The position numbers and the translations under genes were made by a program. This document shows, piece by piece, positions 43,719-52,046 of a stretch of 64,000 bases of DNA. Position 1 is the first letter of the stretch, and each line of letters opens with the position of its first letter. The stretch spans positions 62,001 to 126,000 of the forward strand of contig CAYGUA010000006.1 in the NCBI GenBank assembly GCA_964353015.1, written 5' to 3'. Below the pieces are notes generated by a model that saw only the letters and a program-made list of their open reading frames with translations, had not been told where the DNA came from and ran no database searches. Origin of the DNA: JAMZMI01 sp964353015 (GTDB taxonomy: Bacteria > Bacteroidota > Bacteroidia > Cytophagales > Cyclobacteriaceae).

Positions 43719-44299
43719 ATTTCAGAACATTTATAACCAAGGCTGAAGTACAAGACCTTGATATAATCCGGTTTGACGGGGAAATAGAAATTATTGATTC
43801 GGCCAAAGACCTTCAAGTCCTGCTGAAGGACTTAAGCTTTGAAGAATACCTGGGTTTTGATACCGAAACCAAACCGAGTTTTACTAAAGGTGAATATTAT
43901 GATCCTGCCCTATTGCAAATCTCCACTTTGGAAAAAGCCTATCTCATCCGGCTCAAAAAGACAGGATTCACAGATTCACTGATCAACTTTCTGGAAGACA
44001 GGAGAATTAAAAAAATCGGGATTAGCATTCGAGACGATCTAAAAGACATGCAAAAGGTTCGTGATTTTAACCCTGGAGGATTTATCGATCTCAATCATGT
44101 GGCTGATAGGCTAGGAATTACCCAGATCGGAGTAAGGAGTCTTGCTGGTATTTTTTTAGGAAAAAGAGTAAGCAAAAGCCAGCAGACATCAAATTGGGAA
44201 AATGATGAACTCAGTCCAGCTCAGCAAAACTATGCTGCAACAGATGCCTGGATTTGTCTGCATATGTATATGAAGTTGCAATTTCGAGGATACGTTTAA
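43715..44299 (+). CDS. 3'-5' exonuclease, RNase D/DEDDy-like
   Basis: 194 aa. The start is TTG at 43715, sharing TTGA with the nhaC stop codon, so translation is coupled. DEDDy residues are visible: Asp49 and Glu51 in GFDTETKPSF, Asp in ISIRDDLKDM, and the Tyr/Asp of NYAATDAWICLHMY. Single catalytic domain without the HRDC part of RNase D, as in other small Bacteroidota 3'-5' exonucleases. It degrades single-stranded DNA or RNA from the 3' end; the preferred substrate is unknown. Confidence 0.9.
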   Translation: MNFRTFITKAEVQDLDIIRFDGEIEIIDSAKDLQVLLKDLSFEEYLGFDTETKPSFTKGEYYDPALLQISTLEKAYLIRLKKTGFTDSLINFLEDRRIKKIGISIRDDLKDMQKVRDFNPGGFIDLNHVADRLGITQIGVRSLAGIFLGKRVSKSQQTSNWENDELSPAQQNYAATDAWICLHMYMKLQFRGYV

Positions 44300-44307
44300 G
44301 CGATTCT

Positions 44308-44901
44308 TCATAATACTTCAAAAGTAGCTTTGAGCAATTCAAGTTTACTCTCAAGTAAGCTGATCTCTTCATCTTTAAGCAGCCCGATGTATTGACAAGA
44401 TGTTGTGAATTTTTTCTCTTGAAAATCAATTTCAAATTCTGACAGCACTCTTTCAATCGCAGATGTTTCTGAATATTCGAAGGAAATTTTGAATTTGGTT
44501 TTGGAATAAACGGTAACCACATCGGCAATCGACAAGGCTTCATCTGCAGCTATTTTATATGCGCTGATAAGACCCCCTACTCCAAGTTTAGTCCCTCCAA
44601 AATATCGCACTACAACTACAAGCGTATTCGTCAAACCATGTGATCGTATTTGTCCCAATATCGGATCTCCAGCAGAATGTGTCGGTTCACCATCATCATT
44701 TGCTCTGTATCGCTGATCTTTCAGACCAATGACATATGCATAGCAATGATGTCGCGCGTCGTGGTATTTTTTCTTAAGATCAAAGATGATTTCAGCAATT
44801 GCTTCCTCATTTTTTACAGGATAAGCAAAGGCTAAAAACTTGCTGCCTTTCTCCTTATAAAGCCCTTCGGAAACATTCTTTATAGCCAAAAACTCATTCA
44901 T
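44308..44901 (-). CDS. YigZ/IMPACT family protein
   Basis: 197 aa. N-terminal IMPACT domain: KGSKFLAFAYPVKNEEEA-like start, HHCYAYVIG, and the hallmark NDDGEPTHSAGDPILG plus VVVVRYFGGTKLGVGGL. The C-terminal ferredoxin-like part is DUF1949-like (FEYSETSAIERVLSEF). The exact function in bacteria is unsettled; eukaryotic IMPACT regulates GCN2. Its ATG overlaps the stop of the upstream TPR-like gene as ATGA. Confidence 0.93.
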   Translation of the reverse strand: MNEFLAIKNVSEGLYKEKGSKFLAFAYPVKNEEAIAEIIFDLKKKYHDARHHCYAYVIGLKDQRYRANDDGEPTHSAGDPILGQIRSHGLTNTLVVVVRYFGGTKLGVGGLISAYKIAADEALSIADVVTVYSKTKFKISFEYSETSAIERVLSEFEIDFQEKKFTTSCQYIGLLKDEEISLLESKLELLKATFEVL

Positions 44902-46052
44902 TCCAACTTGTATATTATGGATTTGGCTTCATGAGTTATTTCCTTCGTTTCTGAATATTCAAGTGCTTCACGGGCATGATAGATGGATTTGTCCAGATTA
45001 TCCATATCCATATAAATTCGACTTAATCCCAAATGTGATATACTCAAATAGTAATCCGGCTCGCGTTGAGTTCTTTTCTCTAGAGTTATGCTTTTATTAT
45101 AGTATTTCATCGCCACAGATGGATCGTCATTTACCTTTTCGGCATAAAGTCCCATAAACGAATTTCCTGCAAGTCGATAATAGGGCTGATCAATACTCAT
45201 CAGCTGCTCAATCATACTCAATGGCGCCTTTTTAAAGCTGCCACCACCTTCCAAGGACTCCAGATATTTTGCAACGACATAATGATTATTAGGATACATC
45301 TTGCTCAATTCCAACAAATACGATTGAGCCAATTCCGGAATTTCTTCATACCGTAAATAGATATAGGACAAATAAATATAGGCTTCTACTTTGGTCAAGA
45401 CTGCATGTTCACAGGCTTCCTTCAGCTGGGAAATACCAAGCTCCACATCACCAGATCTAAAAAACCATAGCAATGGTTTGTAAGTAGGATGACGCTGAGG
45501 ATATTTTTCTCTGAAATAATTATATACACCTGCAGGCAAATAAAAATCAGGATTGACATCTATCAACTGAGAAACAGGTCTAAGCAATACGTAAGCCTTA
45601 CCCGCTTCGGACAATGCCTTCATATATAAGTCAGCATCTGCATAATATTCCGCTAATAACCCTCTGGCCGCTATTTCAAAAAAGATAGCTTCTGGATGTT
45701 CTTGCCTTTCTCCATCAATTCTTCCTGATAGACGAATAGTCTCATATAGATGAGCCGTGAATATTTCAAAGGTGCTATCCTGAGTTACATTTGGCATATT
45801 TGACCACAGCACATTCATCGCTCGCATAAGCGGAACCACTGGGTGCTCTGGGAGTACTTTTTCTATGGAATCAATGTAGTGCCAGGCTGAATCTGGCTGC
45901 ATGTTGTACACATATCCAACTCCTTTTCTGACCAAAGCCGTCTTTTCCGGATTGTCGAAAAGCTGAGCACTTGAATTAAGCGCTGTGAAAAAAATCAGAA
46001 TAAAAATGATGCGTGCCAATCCCTTATTGAGTCTTATGCTAAAAGTTTGCAT
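44898..46052 (-). CDS. Secreted TPR-like protein of unknown function
   Basis: 384 aa from ATG at 46052; a TTG two codons earlier is less likely. Signal peptide with core LARIIFILIFFTALNSSAQ. The mature part is helical with Tyr/Ala/Leu-rich repeats: LLAEYYADADLYMKALSEAG, SQLKEACEHAVLTKVEAYIY, AQSYLLELSKMYPNNH, and a clear TPR at the C-terminus YYLSISHLGLSRIYMDMDN. Probably a periplasmic or envelope scaffold. Translationally coupled to the yigZ-like gene by a 4-bp overlap, though their roles look unrelated. Confidence 0.8.
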   Translation of the reverse strand: MQTFSIRLNKGLARIIFILIFFTALNSSAQLFDNPEKTALVRKGVGYVYNMQPDSAWHYIDSIEKVLPEHPVVPLMRAMNVLWSNMPNVTQDSTFEIFTAHLYETIRLSGRIDGERQEHPEAIFFEIAARGLLAEYYADADLYMKALSEAGKAYVLLRPVSQLIDVNPDFYLPAGVYNYFREKYPQRHPTYKPLLWFFRSGDVELGISQLKEACEHAVLTKVEAYIYLSYIYLRYEEIPELAQSYLLELSKMYPNNHYVVAKYLESLEGGGSFKKAPLSMIEQLMSIDQPYYRLAGNSFMGLYAEKVNDDPSVAMKYYNKSITLEKRTQREPDYYLSISHLGLSRIYMDMDNLDKSIYHAREALEYSETKEITHEAKSIIYKLE

Positions 46053-46125
46053 ATGCAATTTAGCTAACTTCTTTGCTCAGTATACCTAACCTATTATCTT
46101 TAGTGATATATCAAATATCCACACA

Positions 46126-47010
46126 TTGTTCGATGATCAAAATAAAAATATTGATGACTTGTCTGTTGGCAAGGATCTGATTTTATACCATCGACTAGAA
46201 TATCAGAAAATTCAAGAATATCCCGATCTGTGCAGGTTCATAACGGATAAATTCATCAGTCATTTTAGCATCTCAAAAGGATTAGCAAAATCACTTGATT
46301 TCAGTCCAATTGGTGGAATCCAAGTCAGATCTCCATCTGATTTTTTTACATTCGAAAACTACGTTGATGAGTGTATCTTAAAACTAAAGTCAAAAAAAGT
46401 CAACCTAATCCAAATCAACCAGGCGCCTTTTTTTTACTCGGATTTTGTTCCTTCTGATTGGCTGATTAAATATGGATTTGAGATAAAAATTAAGGATTCC
46501 CTTCAATATATTGATCTGCAAAATCTATATGATTTGCATTCCATGCAAAAACGAAAACTAACTCAGAAATGGGAATATGCTATCAGAAAAGTGGATCAGA
46601 TCGAAATACCTGAAGTCCATAGCTTCATTGCAAAATGCAGAGCCCAAAATGGTCTTAATATCAACATCAGCCACGAGAAATTAATGGCTCTTGTTCATGC
46701 ATTTCCCGATAAGTATGAGGCGTTTGTATTAGAATCTTCTGAAGAAATTGCCAGTGCTGTGATCATGACTTTGCCGACAGCCAATATTTGCTATTATTAT
46801 CTACCGGCAACATCGTCAGATTTCAAAAGCAAAAGTCCAATGGTTCACCTGCTTTATTTTCTTATAAATCTGTACCGAGAGCTTGGTTATGAATATATGG
46901 ATTTGGGCATATCCTCGATTGAAGGTGTGCTGCAAACTGGACTTGCGGATTTCAAAACAAGAATGGGCGCCCAAATGACGGATCGTATTCTGTTTGAATT
47001 AAGAATTTAA
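46126..47010 (+). CDS. FemAB/GNAT-like acyltransferase domain protein
   Basis: 294 aa. The likely start is TTG at 46126; I see no upstream in-frame ATG. The C-terminal half resembles the second GNAT fold of FemAB-like proteins (Acetyltransf_6): LTQKWEYAIRKVDQIE, EEIASAVIMTLPTANICYYYLP, and YMDLGISSIEGVLQTGLADFK. These proteins add amino acids or acyl groups to cell-wall or glycan precursors, but the substrate is unknown. A glycosyltransferase gene follows after about 80 bp, so surface-polymer synthesis is possible (inference). Confidence 0.75.
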   Translation: MFDDQNKNIDDLSVGKDLILYHRLEYQKIQEYPDLCRFITDKFISHFSISKGLAKSLDFSPIGGIQVRSPSDFFTFENYVDECILKLKSKKVNLIQINQAPFFYSDFVPSDWLIKYGFEIKIKDSLQYIDLQNLYDLHSMQKRKLTQKWEYAIRKVDQIEIPEVHSFIAKCRAQNGLNINISHEKLMALVHAFPDKYEAFVLESSEEIASAVIMTLPTANICYYYLPATSSDFKSKSPMVHLLYFLINLYRELGYEYMDLGISSIEGVLQTGLADFKTRMGAQMTDRILFELRI

Positions 47011-47089
47011 CTTCAAGAATGATGCATGTTGTTGATGAACGGGCCTATTTGAAATATGCTGATATTTGCTAAATCCATCGCAAGTAGAA

Positions 47090-47992
47090 ATGCAAAAGCT
47101 TCCATTGGTTTCTGTAATTTGTCTCTGCTACAATCATAAAAAATATGTGGCATCTGCGATTAATTCTGTGCTTTCTCAAACCTACGAAAACATTGAATTG
47201 ATAATCGTGGATGATAACAGCACAGATGGAAGTCAGAATGAAATCACCCATATCATCGCCGATAAGAAAATCACTTTCGTGGCTTTGGATCAAAACATCG
47301 GGAACTGCGCTGCTTTTAACAAAGGACTCGAATTGTGCCACGGGGAATATGTAATTGATCTGGCTGCTGATGACATGCTTATGCCCATGCGAGTGGAGCT
47401 GGGAATCAATGATTTTTTGAATGCCTCAGATAAGGCTGGCGTGCATTTTTCAGATGCGTTTTTAATAAATGAAAAGGGAAAACCCCTGGATACACATTAT
47501 GCACGAAATGCAGATGGGCAAATAATAGAGCAGATTCCCGAAGGAGATATCTATATGCCCTTGATCCACAAATACTTCATTTGTCCACCTACAATGATGA
47601 TGCGAAAGTCCATTCTCGACGAACTTGGCGGATATGATGAAAATTTGAGTTATGAGGATTTTGATTTTTGGATAAGATCATCACGGCGCTGTGAATACAT
47701 TTTCAATAAAGCTCCTTTGGTCAAAAAAAGGATAATAAAAGGCTCACATTCGACTGCTCAAAATTCCTTATTAAACACGCATCAGCGAAGCACCTATTTG
47801 GTTTGTAAAAAGATTTTCAATTTGAATAAATATCCAGAAGAATATAAGTTTCTGATTCGAAGGTGCTTTTATGAAATAAGACAATGTGTGCGCACGCTCA
47901 ATTTTTATCTCGTTCCAAAATATTTCAAATTAATTAAGGATTCCAAGGCTGCTTATCGTCGGTTATCATCGCCTTCAAGCATAGACAGATAG
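47090..47992 (+). CDS. Glycosyltransferase family 2
   Basis: 300 aa from ATG at 47090 (MQKLPLVSVICLCYNH); a TTG at 47066 would only add eight residues. GT-A fold: VSVICLCYNHKKYVASAINS, LIIVDDNSTDGS for the nucleotide, DLAADDM for the DxD-like metal site and SYEDFDFWIRSSR for the catalytic base region. It transfers a sugar to a surface glycan or lipid; donor and acceptor unknown. Its last 40 bp overlap the convergent rsgA gene. Confidence 0.9.
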   Translation: MQKLPLVSVICLCYNHKKYVASAINSVLSQTYENIELIIVDDNSTDGSQNEITHIIADKKITFVALDQNIGNCAAFNKGLELCHGEYVIDLAADDMLMPMRVELGINDFLNASDKAGVHFSDAFLINEKGKPLDTHYARNADGQIIEQIPEGDIYMPLIHKYFICPPTMMMRKSILDELGGYDENLSYEDFDFWIRSSRRCEYIFNKAPLVKKRIIKGSHSTAQNSLLNTHQRSTYLVCKKIFNLNKYPEEYKFLIRRCFYEIRQCVRTLNFYLVPKYFKLIKDSKAAYRRLSSPSSIDR

Positions 47993-48873
47993 CTCATATA
48001 TCTTTCGATTGCAATATTTCCTAGTTCCAATTCCGCCAAAATCTTACATCCGGGCTCGTTTTGATGTGTACAGTTATTAAACTTACAGTTACCTAGATGC
48101 TCACGCATTTCCGGGAAATAATGTGCCAATTCATCGGCCTCTATCTCTGACAATCCAAGTTCTTTGATCCCTGGTGTATCTATGATTGCAGACTTTTCAT
48201 CCAAAAAAAACATTTCAGCGAATGTAGTAGTGTGAACGCCCTTATTGGCAAAATCGGAAATCTCTGAGATTTTTTGTGTGACAGATGGTAGCAATAAATT
48301 GATCAAAGTGGACTTACCTGCACCTGAATGTCCAGAAAGCAAACTGATTTTATCCTTCAACAATTCATCTATTTCTGGTGTGGAGCCCTGTTCAGTAAAA
48401 GAAGTCTTGAAACATCTGTATCCCAACTTCTCATATCTCCACATGGTATAGCCAAGTTCTTCTTTTTCATCATTATCCAAGAGATCAAGTTTGTTGAAAA
48501 CAATAACTCCCGGAATACGAAATGCCTCCAATGTCACTAAAAATCTATCAACAAAACCAAATGACGTTTTCGGTCTTTTCATTGTAGCAATCAAAATAGC
48601 CTGATCCACATTTGTTGCTATGATATGATCGTGATGCTTCTTTCTTGGCGACTTTCTAATAATGTAGTTTTCTCTAGGTTTTATTTCATCAATGATCCAT
48701 TCGTTCTCAGTGCCTTCATTTTTCACCAAAGTCACATGATCTCCAACAGCTATCGGGTTAGTGATTTTCTTGTCATCCAATTTAAACCTACCCCTTAATC
48801 TAGCGTCGATTATCCCCTCTTCAGTTTTGACCTGATACCAAGATCCGGTTGACTTCACTATTAATCCCTGCAT
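47953..48873 (-). CDS. rsgA: Ribosome small-subunit-dependent GTPase A
   Basis: 306 aa. N-terminal OB fold (MQGLIVKSTGSWYQVK), then a circularly permuted GTPase: NKLDLL (G4) before GHSGAGKSTLINLLLP (G1) and IDTPGIKELG (G3), and a C-terminal zinc knuckle CKFNNCTHQNEPGC. It helps mature the 30S subunit. The 3' end overlaps the convergent glycosyltransferase gene by 40 bp, and the peroxiredoxin terminator lies just upstream. Confidence 0.96.
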   Translation of the reverse strand: MQGLIVKSTGSWYQVKTEEGIIDARLRGRFKLDDKKITNPIAVGDHVTLVKNEGTENEWIIDEIKPRENYIIRKSPRKKHHDHIIATNVDQAILIATMKRPKTSFGFVDRFLVTLEAFRIPGVIVFNKLDLLDNDEKEELGYTMWRYEKLGYRCFKTSFTEQGSTPEIDELLKDKISLLSGHSGAGKSTLINLLLPSVTQKISEISDFANKGVHTTTFAEMFFLDEKSAIIDTPGIKELGLSEIEADELAHYFPEMREHLGNCKFNNCTHQNEPGCKILAELELGNIAIERYMSYLSMLEGDDNRR

Positions 48874-48917
48874 ATTATGATCGTCTCAATTTGACAAAAC
48901 TATCGAACTAAACTCAT

Positions 48918-48952
48918 AAAAAAAGCTATCCCACCAACGCGGGATAGCTTTT
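48918..48952 (-). terminator. Intrinsic terminator after the peroxiredoxin gene
   Basis: A 12-bp perfect stem, AAAAGCTATCCC (48921-48932) and GGGATAGCTTTT (48941-48952), with an 8-nt loop. On the minus strand it is followed by a T-run, 20 bp after the gene's stop. Confidence 0.92.
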
Positions 48953-48972
48953 GACTTATCTTAATTTAAAAA

Positions 48973-49602
48973 TTAATGAGAAGAAAGGTAGCTAGCTACT
49001 CCATCTCTTGTTGCACTCATTGCATCTTTTCCTTCTTCCCAGTTTGCAGGACAAACTTCGCCGTGCTCCTGAACATGATGCCATGCATCTACTATTCTGA
49101 TCATTTCGTCAATATTTCTTCCTAACGGAAGATCATTGATTGTTTCGTGTCTTACTACTCCTTCTTTATCGATGAAGAATGTACCTCTGAATGCGATAGG
49201 TGCTCCTTCGAATGACAATTTACCTTCTTCATCATATGACCAATCACCTGCCAATACACCAAAGTTATTTGCTACAGTTTTAGCTGAATCTGCAACCAAA
49301 GGATAAGTAACTCCTTCGATTCCACCATTTGCTTTTGGTGTCATTAACCACGCAAGGTGAGTTTCTTCTGTATCACATGATGCTCCAACTACTTGAACAC
49401 CTCTTTTTTCAAATGCCTCAAGTTTCTCCTGAAATGCTAATATTTCAGTTGGACACACAAATGTGAAATCTTTTGGATAAAAGAAAAACATCACTTCTTT
49501 TTTACCAATGTATTGCTCCAAAGAGAAGCTTTCCACAATTTCATCTCCGTTTACTACTGCAGGTGCATCAAATAAAGGTGCATTTTTACCAACTAATGAC
49601 AT
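48973..49602 (-). CDS. 2-Cys peroxiredoxin (AhpC/Prx1 type)
   Basis: 209 aa. Peroxidatic Cys50 in DFTFVCPTEI and resolving Cys184 in GEVCPANWEEG; GGIEGVTYPLVAD and the catalytic Arg in AFRGTFFID are also present. It reduces H2O2 and organic hydroperoxides with thiol reductants in the cytoplasm. It lies 21 bp after perR on the same strand, so it is almost certainly in the PerR-controlled unit. Confidence 0.96.
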   Translation of the reverse strand: MSLVGKNAPLFDAPAVVNGDEIVESFSLEQYIGKKEVMFFFYPKDFTFVCPTEILAFQEKLEAFEKRGVQVVGASCDTEETHLAWLMTPKANGGIEGVTYPLVADSAKTVANNFGVLAGDWSYDEEGKLSFEGAPIAFRGTFFIDKEGVVRHETINDLPLGRNIDEMIRIVDAWHHVQEHGEVCPANWEEGKDAMSATRDGVASYLSSH

Positions 49603-49623
49603 AATTAAAATCTATTTTTATAA

Positions 49624-50073
49624 TTAAACAATTGTTACTTTTTCAGTGGGATCCTCTTTCTGTCCATTTATCTGAACTTTGATCTCCGTAATCTTAAAAT
49701 TTTTGATCTGCTTTTTATCAAAGTAATTTTTGATAAGTGTATTCAATTCTGGATCATCATAATCCTGTATTTCCTCTGTGTTTACGGAATAAATATGACT
49801 ATGCGGATCAAGTTTCGCATCGTAGCGTTTCATCCCGCTTTTGGTTGCAACTCTATAGGCAAGGTTGGACACCACTAATTTCTCAAGAATCCTATATACG
49901 CTACCAAGTGAAATGCTTGGATTATTTTCTTTGATAGCCATGTGAACTTGCTCAGCAGTTGGATGTTCATCCATTGACATCAAATGATTCAATATGGCAA
50001 TTCTGGGATGAGTGGCTTTTAAACCAGCCTCAGCTATTAATTCTTTGGTGTGTTGATACGAGTTAAGATTCAA
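49624..50073 (-). CDS. perR: PerR-like Fur-family regulator lacking all cysteines
   Basis: 149 aa with TTG at 50073 as the apparent start; the winged helix begins soon after. DNA-recognition helix in SISLGSVYRILEKL. The five regulatory metal residues of Bacillus subtilis PerR occur at the same numbers: His37, Asp85, His91, His93, Asp104 (DEHPTA, YDAKLDPHSH, EIQDYDD). The four structural-zinc cysteines (96, 99, 136, 139 in B. subtilis) are missing; there is no cysteine at all. It likely senses peroxide by histidine oxidation and represses the downstream peroxiredoxin gene. Operator and promoter can be read just upstream. Confidence 0.9.
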   Translation of the reverse strand: MNLNSYQHTKELIAEAGLKATHPRIAILNHLMSMDEHPTAEQVHMAIKENNPSISLGSVYRILEKLVVSNLAYRVATKSGMKRYDAKLDPHSHIYSVNTEEIQDYDDPELNTLIKNYFDKKQIKNFKITEIKVQINGQKEDPTEKVTIV

Positions 50074-50077
50074 TTTT

Positions 50078-50098
50078 AAATAGGAATAATTCTTATTT
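50078..50098. promoter_or_regulatory. Near-perfect 21-bp palindrome, probable PerR operator
   Basis: Half-sites AAATAGGAAT and ATTCTTATTT around a central A; one pair of arm positions is asymmetric. It lies 5 bp upstream of the perR start and directly downstream of the -7 box at 50103, around the expected transcription start. It resembles the AT-rich palindromes bound by PerR/Fur proteins, which suits autorepression. Confidence 0.65.
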
Positions 50099-50102
50099 GA
50101 TA

Positions 50103-50133
50103 CAAAGTTACTATTAAACTGATAACATCCAAT
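50103..50133 (-). promoter_or_regulatory. Bacteroidota-type promoter of perR-peroxiredoxin
   Basis: On the minus strand, ATTG (50130-50133) then 19 nt and TAACTTTG (50103-50110). The -7 box is a perfect TAnnTTTG, and the -33 box is one base off. The transcription start falls within the adjacent palindrome. Confidence 0.75.
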
Positions 50134-50165
50134 GAAACACTCAAAAGAATACCGAATTCACGGTA

Positions 50166-50231
50166 TATGAATCGGATATTTTTAGAAATACCTTTGGAAA
50201 TGCGGATATACTAAGTAATTCCGTATTTTTG
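50166..50231 (+). promoter_or_regulatory. Tandem candidate promoters for the lipoprotein gene at 50345
   Basis: TACCTTTG (50189-50196) is a perfect -7 box with TATG (50166-50169) at 19 nt. A second perfect box, TATTTTTG, lies at 50224-50231 without a clear -33 partner. Either gives a leader of about 105-150 nt. Confidence 0.5.
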
Positions 50232-50344
50232 TTAATGGCAATAAGGGTACGAAGTATCGAAAAAAAAGGACATGTATGTGTAATTTCAACCCAACCAGCC
50301 AAAGCAAAGGACTTTATAAACATGAAAACAAAAACAAAAACAAA

Positions 50345-50902
50345 ATGAGAATTTTAACTACCGTCTTATCTTTATGCGTTCTCACAGTTTTGGTAAACTG
50401 TGGAACAGAAGAAGTTGGGTTCAACATTGGACAGGTTGTCCCAGTTGAATTTCCGGTTGAACTTACAGGTATCAACGACACAAAACTTCCAATTCAGGGA
50501 TTAGTAAATCCTCCTGCGTACACGATTTCTGAAACATTTGAATTATCAGATGTAACAAGTGATGGCTCACTTGTCAGTGAAGTAGTTGTGAACGGACTAG
50601 CTTACAAAATTGAAGGTGTTGATTCAGGTGAGGATTTCCAAATGGATCAATTGCGATTGGTGGTTACCGATGGCTCAACTGTAATATTAGATCTTACAGT
50701 ATTCCAATCGGGTCAGCCAATAGCGAACGTTTCAAAGCTTGAATTAAATTCATCTCAATTTAATTCTGCTGCGCTGACAGCTGCGCTTGAGGCGGAGAGA
50801 ACAGTAAGCGTAACTACTACAGTTGACTTTGCTGAAATACCATCTCCAATCAAGTTCGATTATACATTCTTTTTTGATGTAGTGGCTAAGGTCAGACAAT
50901 AA
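50345..50902 (+). CDS. Lipoprotein of unknown function
   Basis: 185 aa from ATG at 50345, which gives a proper lipoprotein signal (MRILTTVLSLCVLTVLVNC, lipobox LVNC); a longer reading from 50276 would bury it. The mature part is beta-rich with no strongly conserved motif that I recognise. The A-rich leader (AAAACAAAAACAAAAACAAA) before the ATG is typical of the phylum. It is followed 31 bp later by the DUF6588 gene; both likely reside at the outer membrane. Confidence 0.75.
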   Translation: MRILTTVLSLCVLTVLVNCGTEEVGFNIGQVVPVEFPVELTGINDTKLPIQGLVNPPAYTISETFELSDVTSDGSLVSEVVVNGLAYKIEGVDSGEDFQMDQLRLVVTDGSTVILDLTVFQSGQPIANVSKLELNSSQFNSAALTAALEAERTVSVTTTVDFAEIPSPIKFDYTFFFDVVAKVRQ

Positions 50903-50933
50903 AATCTAAACTCTACCGACAAAAAATATTAAA

Positions 50934-51965
50934 ATGAAAAAGATATACTTAACTATTTTACTTGTAGGCACCATGTGTCTCGGTTCGTTTGCACAAAGTC
51001 TTGATATTGACCAATTACTAGAAGGTGGTGTTCAAAACGCTAACGCCCTACTAGATGGATATTTAGAGCCGGCATTTGCTGGATTTGGATATGCACTAAA
51101 CTCAGGATGGTACAATACTGGAAAACCACATAAACTTCTGGGATTTGATTTAACAGTAGGCGCGAATTTTGCCATGGTACCCAATAGTGCTGGATACTTT
51201 AAATTCAATCCTGCCGATTACAATGACGTACAGTTGGGAAGACCTGAAAACTATGCCACAAGTGATGTAGCGAAGGACTTATTTGATAATAGCAAGCTTC
51301 CTACTATGTTTGGCCCACATCTTAATCCTGATGATCAACCATATTTAATATTCAACGCAAGCAGCGACAACCCAACCAAAATATCTTCTCCTCAAGGAAC
51401 TGGTATTGACGAAGTGATTCCGTTTTTGGCTGTACCTGCTCCATATGCTCAATTAGGTATTGGTTTAATTAAAAACACCGAACTTAAATTGAGAATGTTA
51501 CCTAAACAATCATTTGATGGAAGCTCAATCCAAATGTTTGGAATTGGCGTATTGCACGACGTAAAACAGTGGATTCCTGGAATTAAAAATCTTCCTTTTG
51601 ATCTAAGTGGATTCGTAGGTTATAACAGTTTAGAAACTGTTGCAGCTATTGATGAAGCTGCTGGCCAAACTGCAGTATTCAATGTAAAAGGAACAACCAT
51701 TCAGGGTATAGTTTCAAAGAAATTGGCGATTCTTACTGTTTATGGAGGACTTGGAGTAACTACTTCTAAAACTGAATTTAAAATGCTAGGTACTTATGAG
51801 CAGCTTCCAGATAATCCAGATCCTGTAAGCATCACAAGTAGCAATGGTGGCATGAGAGCAAACATTGGCGCAAGAGTAAAATTGTTGATTCTTACTTTCT
51901 CTGCTGAATATGCAATTCAGGAATACAACACTTTCACAGGTGGAGTTGGAATAAGCATCCGCTAA
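50934..51965 (+). CDS. DUF6588-like outer membrane protein
   Basis: 343 aa with signal peptide MKKIYLTILLVGTMCLGSFAQ. The mature N-terminus, LLDGYLEPAFAGFGYALNSG, followed by GFDLTVGANFAMVP, matches the DUF6588 family of Bacteroidota. Alternating hydrophobic strands and a final GGVGISIR suggest a small outer-membrane beta-barrel. Function unknown. Co-transcribed with the preceding lipoprotein gene and ended by a strong terminator. Confidence 0.8.
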   Translation: MKKIYLTILLVGTMCLGSFAQSLDIDQLLEGGVQNANALLDGYLEPAFAGFGYALNSGWYNTGKPHKLLGFDLTVGANFAMVPNSAGYFKFNPADYNDVQLGRPENYATSDVAKDLFDNSKLPTMFGPHLNPDDQPYLIFNASSDNPTKISSPQGTGIDEVIPFLAVPAPYAQLGIGLIKNTELKLRMLPKQSFDGSSIQMFGIGVLHDVKQWIPGIKNLPFDLSGFVGYNSLETVAAIDEAAGQTAVFNVKGTTIQGIVSKKLAILTVYGGLGVTTSKTEFKMLGTYEQLPDNPDPVSITSSNGGMRANIGARVKLLILTFSAEYAIQEYNTFTGGVGISIR

Positions 51966-51985
51966 TCAAAAAAAATCAATAAGTT

Positions 51986-52017
51986 TAAACCCTGCCAATA
52001 ACTGGCAGGGTTTTTTT
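51986..52017 (+). terminator. Intrinsic terminator after the DUF6588-like gene
   Basis: Stem AAACCCTGCCA (51986-51996) / TGGCAGGGTTT (52002-52012) with a 5-nt loop and a continuing T-run. Confidence 0.93.
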
Positions 52018-52046
52018 TATGCCCAAGCATCCCAAAAACTGACCAC

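Noticed and set aside
50276..50344. Earlier start for the lipoprotein gene
   Set aside because: It would place a charged stretch before the signal peptide and hide the lipobox; ATG at 50345 is better.
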